A DNA stretch of 15,787 nucleotides from positions 1 to 15,787 of the forward strand of contig CAYGWX010000057.1 of the NCBI GenBank assembly GCA_964353855.1. The letters are read 5' to 3'. Below the pieces are notes generated by a model that saw nothing but the letters and a program-made list of their open reading frames with translations, searched no databases and was not told the origin of the DNA. Both the position numbers and the translations under genes were made by a program. This document shows, piece by piece, positions 7,325 through 14,838 of this stretch. The stretch's first letter is position 1; every line of letters starts with the position of its first letter. The DNA is from CAYGWX01 sp964353855 [NCBI: uncultured bacterium] (lineage in GTDB: Bacteria; Edwardsbacteria; CAYGWX01).

Positions 7325-7354
7325 AACCTTCCCCCACAAGGAGGAGGTTTTTTT
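7325..7354 (+). terminator. Intrinsic terminator after the VWA gene
   Basis: AACCTTC (7325-7331) pairs with GGAGGTT at about 7343-7349 through an imperfect stem with one wobble and internal C-A mismatches. The stem runs into seven T (7348-7354). It lies about 65 nt past the stop. The stem is weaker than the other terminators in this window, but the T-run is clear. Confidence 0.65.
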
Positions 7355-7386
7355 ATTCCCCCCTTTCCCGGACCAAACTTTAGGGA

Positions 7387-7415
7387 TTGATTTTAGGTCT
7401 AAATTGTGGTAACCT
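7387..7415 (+). promoter_or_regulatory. Candidate promoter of the kinase operon
   Basis: TTGATT (7387-7392) and TAACCT (7410-7415) are 17 nt apart. A TG one base before the -10 (7407-7408) gives an extended -10. Transcription would start near 7422, about 23 nt before the kinase ATG. The stretch is locally AT-rich compared with the genes on both sides. Confidence 0.55.
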
Positions 7416-7444
7416 TTTGAGGTGCGTTTGGATGCCCAAGGAGC

Positions 7445-9607
7445 ATGGCGAAACAAATCCGTAATTTCCTGATCCAGGAGCCCATCGCCCGGGGCGGGAT
7501 GGCCACCGTGTATAAAGCGGTGCAGACCTCCCTGGACCGGGTCGTGGCCGTGAAGGAGTTACACAGCCACCTGGTCCACGACAAGAGCTTCATCGAGCGC
7601 TTCGAGCGTGAGGCCAAGGCCGCGGCCACCCTGAAGCACGAGAACATTGTGGACATCATCGAGTACGGGCAGGAGGGCGAGGAGTACTTCCTGGCCATGG
7701 AGTATGTGCCGGGGGAGAGCCTCAAGGACCTCCTGACCAAGGCCGGGCTCGTGCCCATCGAGATGGCCTTGTTCATTGCCGAGGAGGTCCTGAAGGGCCT
7801 GGAGCACGCCCATGCCCGGGGCATTACCCACCGCGACATCAAGCCCGCCAATATCCTCCTCTCCAAAGAGGGCGGGGTCAAGATCGCTGACTTCGGGCTG
7901 GCACAGGCCGCGGACGTGTCCACGCTCACCGTGACGGGCGCTTTGGTCGGGACCCCGGCCTACATGTCCCCGGAGCAGGCCGCGGGCCGGAAGGTGGATT
8001 GCCGGTCGGACCTCTTCTCGCTGGGCGTGGTGCTCTACGAGCTCCTTTGCGGGGAGAAGCCCTTTATGGGGGAGACGTACTCCGCGGTCATCACCAGGAT
8101 CCTGACCGGGGAGCCCAGGCCGCTGGGGGAACTGAATCCCCTGGTGACCCCGGAGCTCTGGCGGATCGCGGAGCGGGCCCTGGCCAAGGATCCGGACCGC
8201 AGGTACCAAAGTGCGGCGGACATGCGGAGGGACCTGGAGATTTTTCGGGAGGGGGCGAAGATGGCCCCGTCCCGGAGCCATCTTGCCCATTTCCTGGAGG
8301 ACCCCAGGACCTACGGGGAGAAGGTGCGCCAGCGCCAGGTGAAGGCGCACTTCGAGAAGGGCGTGTACTACATGAACCTGGGCCTGGGCAAGATCGACGA
8401 CGCGATCGAGGAGTTCACCCGGGTCATCCACCTGGACCCGGACCACTCCGAGGCCGGAAGGAACCTCGCCAAGCTCAGGAAGGAAAGGGAGGAGTCCGGG
8501 ATATTCAAAGTCCAGGCTCCTCCTCCGGCCAAGAAGGCCCTAAAGGCTGAGGCCAGGCCCAAGCGCGGCACGCGGGCCTGGGTATGGGCCGCAGCCTTCG
8601 TCGTCCTTGGTGTCCTGGCCGTGGCCGGCTGGTGGGGCCTTCCGGAGTGGCTGGGAAGAAAGACCGGCCAACCTCCCCCTCCGCCGTCACCTCCTCCCGT
8701 GACCTTCGCTTCCCTGGAATTGGCGAGCACTCCGGCCGGGGCGGAGGCTTTCCTGGACGACCAGAGGGTCGGCGAAACCCCGTGCCGGGCGGAGAGCGTG
8801 GCTCTGGGGACTCACCGACTGCTGTTCAAAAAGCAGGGGTACGAGGAAGTCGAGAAGACCGTTGAGGTGAGCAAGGCGGGGTCCATGAAAGAAGAAATGA
8901 CCCTGACCCAGGCTCAGGAGAAGGGCAAGGGAACCCTCCTGGTTCGTTCCATACCGCCCGGGGCGCATCTGACCCTGGACGGTCGTCAAACGTCTTTCAA
9001 GACACCCTATTCCTTCCGGGACCTTCCCGCGGGGACGCACACCATCGGGCTCGTCCTGGATGGATACCAGCCCGTCAGGCTATCCCGGAAGGTTGCGCCG
9101 GACGCCCAGGCTGTGGCCGAGGCGACCCTGGTCGCAGTGGTGGAGGTCCAGCCCCCGACACCCCCACCGCCAGTTTCCGGGCCGGCATTTCTCCGGATCA
9201 CGGTGAACCCCTGGGCCAAGGTATATTTGGACGACGAGTACATCGAGACGACACCGATCGGACGGCCCATCCAAGTCAGCCCGGGGAAGCACCTCGTCAA
9301 GCTGGTGAACCCCGCGTTCAAGGCCTGGGCGCAGAAGATCGAGTTCAAGCCCGGTGAGACCGTGAGCCGGGAGGTGGCCCTCGAGCCCGTGGGCATGGCC
9401 TCCTTGAAGATCACGGTGAATCCCTGGGCCGATGTGTATATCGACGGGGACCTCAAGGCCACGACTCCGACCGGGCCGATCCAGGTGACCTCCGGGAAGC
9501 ACTTCGTGAAGCTGGTCAACCCGGCCTGCGAGGATTATACCGAGACGATCGATTTCCCGGATAACGGAACCGTGACGAGGAACGTGACCCTGAAGCCCAA
9601 GGGCTGA
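7445..9607 (+). CDS. Transmembrane Ser/Thr protein kinase with one TPR and four PEGA domains
   Basis: This is a PknB-like Hanks-type kinase of 720 residues. The cytoplasmic catalytic domain (about 7-268) is complete: Gly-rich loop IARGGMATVYK (14-24), K37, E56, HRDIKPAN (129-136), DFG (149-151) and GTPAYMSPEQ (169-178), with several Ser/Thr in the activation segment (159-164). A TPR-like helix pair follows (about 302-336). A Pro/Lys linker leads to one membrane helix (about 378-397). The extracytoplasmic part has a Pro-rich spacer and four PEGA domains (about 421-475, 497-550, 581-647, 651-717); the last two are clearly duplicated. It should sense or bind envelope ligands outside and phosphorylate proteins inside. 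AAGGAG sits only 1 nt before the ATG, an unusually short spacing, yet no other start fits the frame. The next genes follow in the same direction, and an FHA-domain cyclase four genes on is a candidate target. Confidence 0.95.
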   Translation: MAKQIRNFLIQEPIARGGMATVYKAVQTSLDRVVAVKELHSHLVHDKSFIERFEREAKAAATLKHENIVDIIEYGQEGEEYFLAMEYVPGESLKDLLTKAGLVPIEMALFIAEEVLKGLEHAHARGITHRDIKPANILLSKEGGVKIADFGLAQAADVSTLTVTGALVGTPAYMSPEQAAGRKVDCRSDLFSLGVVLYELLCGEKPFMGETYSAVITRILTGEPRPLGELNPLVTPELWRIAERALAKDPDRRYQSAADMRRDLEIFREGAKMAPSRSHLAHFLEDPRTYGEKVRQRQVKAHFEKGVYYMNLGLGKIDDAIEEFTRVIHLDPDHSEAGRNLAKLRKEREESGIFKVQAPPPAKKALKAEARPKRGTRAWVWAAAFVVLGVLAVAGWWGLPEWLGRKTGQPPPPPSPPPVTFASLELASTPAGAEAFLDDQRVGETPCRAESVALGTHRLLFKKQGYEEVEKTVEVSKAGSMKEEMTLTQAQEKGKGTLLVRSIPPGAHLTLDGRQTSFKTPYSFRDLPAGTHTIGLVLDGYQPVRLSRKVAPDAQAVAEATLVAVVEVQPPTPPPPVSGPAFLRITVNPWAKVYLDDEYIETTPIGRPIQVSPGKHLVKLVNPAFKAWAQKIEFKPGETVSREVALEPVGMASLKITVNPWADVYIDGDLKATTPTGPIQVTSGKHFVKLVNPACEDYTETIDFPDNGTVTRNVTLKPKG

Positions 9608-9635
9608 TTTTTCTACGAGAAAAGGGAGGGATTTT

Positions 9636-10427
9636 ATGAAAGAGAAGGGATTCTTGATTCTGACGGTCCTGCTCGCCCTGAGCGCTGTCCTGGCCTGGGG
9701 CCAGGAGGCCCCGGGCACGCTGGTGACCAAAGGGGTGGAGCTCTACAAGGCCGGGGACTACCAGCGCTCCCTGGAGGCCCTTCAGAAGGCCCTGGCCCCC
9801 GGCGGGAAGCTCACCCGGGAGGAGCAGATCGAGGCCTGCAAGTACGCCGGGTTCGACCAGGTGGCCCTGGGGAACACAGTCGCGGCCAAGGAGTCCTTCC
9901 GGCAGGCCCTCAAGCTGTCCCCGACCCTCACCCTGGACCCGGCCTACGTCTCGCCCAAGATCATCGCCGTGTTCGAGGAGGTCAAGACGGCTTTAAAGCC
10001 TCCGCCCCCGCCGCCCGGAGCCAAGCCGCCCTCCCGGATGGGTTTCGCGTTCCGCTCGCTCATCGTCCCGAGCTGGGGCCAGTTCGCGGCCCACCGCAAG
10101 GTCCCCGGATTCATCTTCCTCGGGGCCACGATCCTCGCCCTGTCCAACGCTGGCCGGACGCAGACGGTTTACCAAAATGCTCAGGATAATTACCTGAACG
10201 CCAAAACGGGGTCCGATTTCGATGGCCTGTTCAAGAAATACGACAAGGCGGCCAACGACCGGAACACCGCTTCCTACATCCTCGGCACGGTCTGGCTGGC
10301 CAACGTGGTGGACGCTTTCTTCTCAAAGCCCCCTGAGCCCAGACAGGCTTGGCGGACGACCCCCAAGACCTGGGGGGTCGCCCTTTCCCCATCCGGTGCG
10401 GCCTTCACCCTTTATCGAGACCTCTAA
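9636..10427 (+). CDS. TPR-containing DUF5683-like exported/membrane protein
   Basis: The protein has 263 residues. It starts with a Sec signal sequence or anchor (about 1-22, possible cleavage AWG|Q), followed by a TPR-like helical segment (about 27-97: VELYKAGDYQRSLEALQKAL and AAKESFRQALKLSP). A Pro stretch (122-127) leads to a domain with SLIVPSWGQF (141-150) and two hydrophobic segments (about 156-170 and 212-228), which recalls DUF5683. That family is often found next to envelope or secretion genes and has no settled function. GGGAGGG lies 5 nt before the ATG, a strong ribosome binding site. The gap from the kinase stop is 28 nt and the next gene starts 10 nt after its stop, so co-transcription is likely. 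It probably works in the periplasm or inner membrane as a partner of the PEGA kinase; this is inference. Confidence 0.7.
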   Translation: MKEKGFLILTVLLALSAVLAWGQEAPGTLVTKGVELYKAGDYQRSLEALQKALAPGGKLTREEQIEACKYAGFDQVALGNTVAAKESFRQALKLSPTLTLDPAYVSPKIIAVFEEVKTALKPPPPPPGAKPPSRMGFAFRSLIVPSWGQFAAHRKVPGFIFLGATILALSNAGRTQTVYQNAQDNYLNAKTGSDFDGLFKKYDKAANDRNTASYILGTVWLANVVDAFFSKPPEPRQAWRTTPKTWGVALSPSGAAFTLYRDL

Positions 10428-10437
10428 GAGGTGAGCC

Positions 10438-11658
10438 ATGAGAAAACACCTTCTTCTTAGCCTGACCGGGATCTCGATTCTGGTCCTCCTGCTGTCCTGC
10501 GCCAAGCCCAACCGCACCAACCCCTATGACCCGGGCAATCCCGACCGGGGCATCCTCAAGGGGCAAGTTATCGATGCCGGAGGCGCCCCGATCCCCGGGG
10601 CCAGGGTGACGACCAGCCCGGCCTCCGCACCTTCGGACGCCGCCACGGATAATGCTGGAAATTACCAGCTCGTGGGGGTCACTCCCGGATCCTATCAGGC
10701 GATCATCACCGCAACGTCCTACGACACCGTTCGAAACGATGTCACCATCACCGCGGGTCAGACCACGACCCTCAACGCCCAGCTGGTCTTCAACGGCGGA
10801 GGCCCGACCAAGGGTTGGATCGAGGGCTACGTCCTGAAGATGGATACCACGGTCATCGAAAACGCGATGGTTGTGGCGTCGCGGCCGGGCTTCGCCGATT
10901 CGGCAAAATCTAACGTCGTGGGCTTTTACCGGATCCCGGGCCTGCTCCCGGACATCTATCGGGTCGTGGTCCGGTCCGCCCTTCCGCCCCGCGAGGATTC
11001 GACCTATATCCTTCCGGTGGTCCGGGATACCATCCCCGTGGCCGCGAACCAACGGACCCCCTTGAACTTCACCCTGTTCCGCTGTGTGTGGTGGAACTTC
11101 AACAACGATACCGTCGGAAGACAGGCTCAGGGCTGGAACCCGGCCCGGGGGATCTGGCAGGTGACCGACACGGTCGCAGGGGCCAAAGCCTATTTGGGTG
11201 TGGATCAGGATGGCCAGGGCGCCTTCACGGCCCCGGCGCTGGAGCGGAAGTGCAACACGTTCTCCCTGAATTTGTCGATCTTTATTCCCGGGGCGAGCCC
11301 GCCTCCCGAAGCCATGGTGGAGGTGTTCTTCCACACCCAGCCCGGCCCCAACCACTATCTCGCGGTGCTTGTGGACAGCGGGCCCCCTCCCCCGCAAGGG
11401 ATCAGGAAAATCCGTCTGTACAGGGTCGTGAGCAATTCGCCCCAGCTCCTGGCCTCCCATGACGTGCCGGGTTTTACCCGCGACGCCTGGCACCCGGTGA
11501 AGGTCAGCTACAGCGGTCAGGTGATCGAGCTGTGGGTCGATGGAACGAGACTCATCCAGTTCCCCGATGCGACGTTTCCGGTGGGCGGTATCCGCCTGGG
11601 GGTCACCGGGGCGACCGGGGCCATGGCGTTCTTCGACAACCTGAGCCTGGTGTATTGA
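10438..11658 (+). CDS. Lipoprotein with carboxypeptidase-regulatory-like repeats and LamG-like domain
   Basis: This is a predicted lipoprotein of 406 residues. The lipobox L18-L19-S20-C21 ends a basic/hydrophobic signal. The residue after Cys is Ala, not Asp, which by the usual +2 rule favours the outer membrane. TNPYDPGNP (27-35) is a motif common just after the lipidated Cys in such proteins. Two carboxypeptidase-regulatory-like beta-sandwich domains follow (about 38-116, with GQVIDAGGAPIPGARV and DNAGNYQLVGVTPGSY; and about 126-215). A C-terminal concanavalin/LamG-like domain (about 218-406) has the W-x-F-N-N-D and VDGTRLIQF elements of carbohydrate- or surface-binding folds. AGGTG lies just before the ATG, 10 nt after the previous stop. 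The likely role is a surface or envelope ligand-binding protein working with the neighbouring kinase; the ligand is unknown. Confidence 0.8.
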   Translation: MRKHLLLSLTGISILVLLLSCAKPNRTNPYDPGNPDRGILKGQVIDAGGAPIPGARVTTSPASAPSDAATDNAGNYQLVGVTPGSYQAIITATSYDTVRNDVTITAGQTTTLNAQLVFNGGGPTKGWIEGYVLKMDTTVIENAMVVASRPGFADSAKSNVVGFYRIPGLLPDIYRVVVRSALPPREDSTYILPVVRDTIPVAANQRTPLNFTLFRCVWWNFNNDTVGRQAQGWNPARGIWQVTDTVAGAKAYLGVDQDGQGAFTAPALERKCNTFSLNLSIFIPGASPPPEAMVEVFFHTQPGPNHYLAVLVDSGPPPPQGIRKIRLYRVVSNSPQLLASHDVPGFTRDAWHPVKVSYSGQVIELWVDGTRLIQFPDATFPVGGIRLGVTGATGAMAFFDNLSLVY

Positions 11659-11701
11659 CCTTGGGGATTTAGGAGGCCTTCGGCCCGGAATCATCCTTGA
11701 T

Positions 11702-13369
11702 ATGCCCTGGCTAGAGTATTCAGACGATAAGGGGGGGCGCGCCCGGCGCGAGCTGGGCCCGTCCCCCCTCGCCATCGGACGGAGGCCGGACAGCGGCCTC
11801 GTGTTCCACGACACCTTCGTGTCCCGCAGCCACGCCACCGTGGAGAAGCGGGGCGGTCACTTCGTCCTCCGGGACGCGGGCTCGACCTACGGGAGCTTCG
11901 TGAACGGGGAGCAGGTCGCGGAGCGGCGGCTCGTCCACGGCGACGAAATCCGGCTGGGCAACACCCTCCTCCGCTACTTCGAGAGCGAGAAGCCCATCCC
12001 GCTCCCCAGGCCCAGGGAGGACGCCCCGGACTCCCACACCGCGGTCCTGTCCGGGCTGCGCGAAAGCCTCCAGGCCATCCGCTCCACGGTCCAGCAGGAG
12101 GAGACCCCGGAGGCCCTGGCCGTGCAGCTGGCCCGGGCCGAGGCCGAGATGAAGGGCTTGGAGGACCGCGTCCGGGAGGCCGAGCAGTCCAACAAGGCGG
12201 CCCAGACTCTGTACGAGGTCTCCAAGATCACGAGCCTGGTCGTGGATTTAAAACGGCTCCTGCCCCTGATCATGGACCAGGCCCTCGCGGTGATGGGCGC
12301 AGAGAGGGGGTTCCTGCTGTTGGTGAACGAGAAGGGGGAAAGCGAGATCCAGGCCGCGCGGAACATGGGCCGCTCCGTGCGCAAAGGCGAGGCCGGGCCC
12401 TCCGAGACCATCGCCAATCTGGCCTTGACCGAGCGCCGGGGCATCCTGACCGAGGACGCCCAGCAGGACCCCCGCTTCGCCGCCGAGGTCAGCGTGCTCC
12501 TGTTCGAGATCCGCTCGGCCCTGGCCGTCCCGATGCTGGACAAGGAGATGCGTCCGGTCGGGGCGATCTACGTGGACCGCCGCACCTCCCGCGAGCCCTT
12601 CTCGCGCTGGCACATGGAGTTCCTCCAGGCCTTCGCCAACCAGGCCGCCCTCTCGATCGAGAACGCCCGGCTCTATGAAAAGAGCCTCAAGGAGGAGCGT
12701 CTGCGCACGAACCTCCAGCGCTACCTTTCCCAGCCCCTGGTCGAGAAGATCGTCTCCGGCGAGGGGCGGATCGGCCTGGGCGGGGAGGAGCGGAGGGTCA
12801 CGGTGCTCTTCGCGGACATACGCAGCTTCACCCCGATGGTGGAGAAGATGGCTCCGGAGGAAGCCGTGGCCATGCTGAACGAGTACTTCACCCTGATGAC
12901 CGATGAGGTCTTCAAGGAGGAGGGCACGGTGGACAAGTTCATCGGGGACTGCCTGATGGCCATCTTCGGGGCTCCGATCGCCCATCCCGACGACCCCCTG
13001 CGCGCCGTGCGCACGGCCCTGGGGATGCGGCGGGCCCTGCTGACCTTGAAGAAGCACTGGCTCGCCGGGGGCGGGCGGTTCGGGAAGCCCCTGAGCCTCG
13101 CCGCCTTCGAGATCGGGATCGGGATCAACACCGGCCTGGCCATCGCCGGGAACATCGGGAGCGAGAAGCGCATGGACTACACCGTGATCTCGGACGCGGT
13201 GAACCTGGCCTCGCGCCTGGAGGGCGTGGCCAAGGCCGGGGAGGTGCTCATCTCCGAGGAGACCTACCGCGAAGTCCGGGACAAGGTCAATGCCGTGCCC
13301 AAGCCTCCGGTGCGGGTGCAGGGGAAATCCGAGCCCATCCAGAGCTATTCCGTCCAGGGCCTGCTTTAA
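11702..13369 (+). CDS. FHA-GAF-class III adenylate/guanylate cyclase
   Basis: This is a soluble 555-residue signalling enzyme. The N-terminal FHA domain (about 1-95) has GRRPDS (26-31), SRSH (41-44) and VNGE (67-70), the phosphothreonine-binding pattern. A coiled coil (about 134-165) precedes a GAF domain (about 183-322). The C-terminal class III cyclase domain (about 363-555) is intact: metal-binding D372 (FADIRSFT) and D416 (DKFIGD), adenine-selecting K412 with T494, and N501/R505 of the transition-state pair in DAVNLASR. Lys plus Thr fits the class IIIb adenylate cyclases (Spirulina CyaC-like), so cAMP is the likely product. No membrane helix is present. There is a 43-nt gap after the lipoprotein stop. 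An AGGAGG (11671-11676) lies 25 nt before the ATG, too far for a normal Shine-Dalgarno, and no better start in frame is visible. Confidence 0.92.
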   Translation: MPWLEYSDDKGGRARRELGPSPLAIGRRPDSGLVFHDTFVSRSHATVEKRGGHFVLRDAGSTYGSFVNGEQVAERRLVHGDEIRLGNTLLRYFESEKPIPLPRPREDAPDSHTAVLSGLRESLQAIRSTVQQEETPEALAVQLARAEAEMKGLEDRVREAEQSNKAAQTLYEVSKITSLVVDLKRLLPLIMDQALAVMGAERGFLLLVNEKGESEIQAARNMGRSVRKGEAGPSETIANLALTERRGILTEDAQQDPRFAAEVSVLLFEIRSALAVPMLDKEMRPVGAIYVDRRTSREPFSRWHMEFLQAFANQAALSIENARLYEKSLKEERLRTNLQRYLSQPLVEKIVSGEGRIGLGGEERRVTVLFADIRSFTPMVEKMAPEEAVAMLNEYFTLMTDEVFKEEGTVDKFIGDCLMAIFGAPIAHPDDPLRAVRTALGMRRALLTLKKHWLAGGGRFGKPLSLAAFEIGIGINTGLAIAGNIGSEKRMDYTVISDAVNLASRLEGVAKAGEVLISEETYREVRDKVNAVPKPPVRVQGKSEPIQSYSVQGLL

Positions 13370-13391
13370 TTCCCGCAACTCTTCCCCCTTC

Positions 13392-13420
13392 TTGACAGAA
13401 ACGACAGGGCGTGATATGCT
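13392..13420 (+). promoter_or_regulatory. Strong sigma-70-type promoter of the beta-barrel gene
   Basis: TTGACA (13392-13397, perfect -35) and TATGCT (13415-13420) are separated by exactly 17 nt. TG sits one base before the -10 (13412-13413), an extended -10. Transcription would begin near 13427. It lies 22 nt after the cyclase stop, so the beta-barrel gene is an independent unit. Confidence 0.85.
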
Positions 13421-13457
13421 ATAGGGTGGATTGGCTCGTGAAATGGAGCGATCGAAG

Positions 13458-13970
13458 ATGAAACTTAAGTCCTTGCTCTTCATGCCGTTAGCCTTCTTCG
13501 CCCTGGTCCTTCCGGCCCGGGCCGGGCAGGCCCACCTCAGCTTCCGGGGCTCCCTGTACAAGCCGTATAACTCCGACTCCTATGTCTTCCTGGTCGGGGT
13601 CTCCCTGCGCTACGACATCAACCGCTACTGGACCGCGGACGGGAATGTGGAATACGCCACTTACTCGGACCGCCAGGGGAGGCGGAATGTGATCCTTCCG
13701 GTCACCGCGGACCTCATCGGCCATCCCTTCGGCCGCAGGACCTTCGACCCCTACCTCGGCGGGGGTCTGGGATACTACTACCGCACGATCGCGGACACCA
13801 ACCGCTCCAGCCTGGGGTTCCAGACCGTGACCGGGATACGTCTCCGGGCCATGGAGGGCTTCGGGATCGCCTTCGAGGTGCGCTACATCGCCCCGGACAT
13901 CACCAAGCCCAAGGAGGGCGGGTTCTCCTACTCCGGGGACATCGGCGGAGGAATGACGATCTCATTTTAG
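13458..13970 (+). CDS. Small outer-membrane beta-barrel protein
   Basis: This is a predicted porin-like or OmpA-type small barrel: 170 residues from ATG 13458, with a signal peptide (about 1-22, ending ARA|GQ) and alternating aromatic/polar strands rich in Tyr and Gly (YLGGGLGYYYRT, FGIAFEVRYIAP). It ends in Phe (GGGMTISF), the signature recognised by the Bam machinery. The ATG at 13458 is preferred over the upstream TTG (13431) and ATG (13443). A consensus promoter puts the transcript start near 13427, GGAG lies 9 nt before 13458, and this start gives a clean signal peptide. No cysteine is present and no specific function is recognised. The stop codon TAG lies inside the left end of the repeat element that follows. 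Confidence 0.8.
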   Translation: MKLKSLLFMPLAFFALVLPARAGQAHLSFRGSLYKPYNSDSYVFLVGVSLRYDINRYWTADGNVEYATYSDRQGRRNVILPVTADLIGHPFGRRTFDPYLGGGLGYYYRTIADTNRSSLGFQTVTGIRLRAMEGFGIAFEVRYIAPDITKPKEGGFSYSGDIGGGMTISF

Positions 13971-14098
13971 ATTGGGGATTGCGGAATGCGGAATGAATGG
14001 GGGGATGAAGAATACGATACAAGGAATGCTTTTAAGAGTGGAATGATATCTCGGTCATTTCTGGCAAACCAAAATCTAAAATCCAAAATCTAAAATCC
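13964..14098 (+). repeat. Heptamer-repeat-rich intergenic element with inverted ends
   Basis: The left part reads as 7-nt units: GGGGATT (13974-13980), GCGGAAT twice (13981-13994), then GAATGGG. The right part is AAAATCTAAAATCC repeated exactly twice (14071-14098), i.e. four AAAATCY heptamers, ending directly before the rhomboid ATG. A 10-bp inverted repeat, ATTTTAGATT (13964-13973) and AATCTAAAAT (14073-14082), brackets the element. The composition is much more AT-rich than the genes. It looks like a short dispersed repeat or MITE-like remnant rather than ordinary spacer. Confidence 0.6.
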
Positions 14099-14821
14099 AT
14101 GATACCCCTCAAGGACGACGTCCCTTCCAAAAGTTTTCCCATCGTCAGCGTCACGCTCATCGCGGTGAACGCATTGGTCTTCCTCTACGAGTTCTCACTG
14201 GGCCCGCACCTGGAGTCCTTCATCCGGTCCTGGGGCGCGACCCCGGCCTTTTTCGCCCAGGTCCTGGGAGGGGCCGAGGTCGTGAACCAGCACGGGGAGA
14301 CGGTCACTCCTCTGGTTCCTCCGTTCCTGACCCTGTTCACGTCCATGTTCCTGCACGGGGGCTGGATGCACCTCATCGGGAACATGTGGTATCTCTGGAT
14401 CTTCGGGGACAACGTGGAGGACGCGATGGGCAAGTTCCGCTTCATCGTCTTCTACCTCCTGACCGGTGTGGTCGCGGGCCTGGCTCAGATCCTCATCTCC
14501 CCCCATTCGACCATTCCCGCCGTGGGGGCCAGTGGGGCCATCGCCGGAGTCCTGGGGGCCTATCTCATCCTGTATCCCCGCGCCTCGGTCCTGACCATCA
14601 TCCCCCTGGGCTGGTACATCCAGACGACCCGCCTGCCCGCGCTTCTGGTCCTGGGCCTGTGGTTCGTGGTCCAGCTCTTCAGCGGCCTGGCATCCCTTCC
14701 GGGCGCGGGACAGACCGGGGGCGTGGCCTTCTTTGCCCACATCGGGGGGTTCGTGGCCGGGCTCGTGCTGGTGAAGCTGTTCCAGAAGAGAAACCGTCCG
14801 TTTCGCGCGTTCGATCAATAA
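14099..14821 (+). CDS. Rhomboid family intramembrane serine protease
   Basis: This is a membrane protease of 240 residues with about 6 transmembrane helices. The start MIPLKDDVPS is typical of bacterial rhomboids, which supports ATG 14099. Conserved elements are H91-x3-N95 (HLIGN), the catalytic serine S145 in GASGAIAGVLGAYL, and the catalytic histidine H214 in FFAHIGGFVAGL. The family cuts transmembrane substrates in the inner membrane, often of short-lived or surface proteins; the substrate here is unknown. No Shine-Dalgarno is visible, because the 28 nt before the ATG are an AAAATCY heptamer repeat. The gene is followed after 17 nt by the creatininase-family gene and the two probably share a transcript. 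Confidence 0.93.
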   Translation: MIPLKDDVPSKSFPIVSVTLIAVNALVFLYEFSLGPHLESFIRSWGATPAFFAQVLGGAEVVNQHGETVTPLVPPFLTLFTSMFLHGGWMHLIGNMWYLWIFGDNVEDAMGKFRFIVFYLLTGVVAGLAQILISPHSTIPAVGASGAIAGVLGAYLILYPRASVLTIIPLGWYIQTTRLPALLVLGLWFVVQLFSGLASLPGAGQTGGVAFFAHIGGFVAGLVLVKLFQKRNRPFRAFDQ

Positions 14822-14838
14822 CAAGGAGCCCTGAAGAG

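Noticed and set aside
10405-11838. Minus-strand open frame of 477 codons
   Set aside because: It lies opposite a well-supported lipoprotein gene. Its protein is rich in Arg, Gly, His and Asp with no recognisable domain, as expected for the complement of GC-rich codons.
13431-13457. TTG (13431) or ATG (13443) as start of the beta-barrel gene
   Set aside because: The predicted transcript start near 13427 leaves almost no leader for the TTG. The ATG at 13458 has GGAG 9 nt upstream and yields a clean signal peptide.
12248-13561. Minus-strand open frame of 437 codons
   Set aside because: It is fully opposite the cyclase and beta-barrel genes, has low-complexity composition and no motif.
14386-14838. 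N-terminal extension of the creatininase-family frame into the rhomboid gene
   Set aside because: The extension would overlap the rhomboid gene in another frame and is low-complexity Pro/Gly/Arg. The ATG at 14839 with AAGGAG ahead gives the normal family length.
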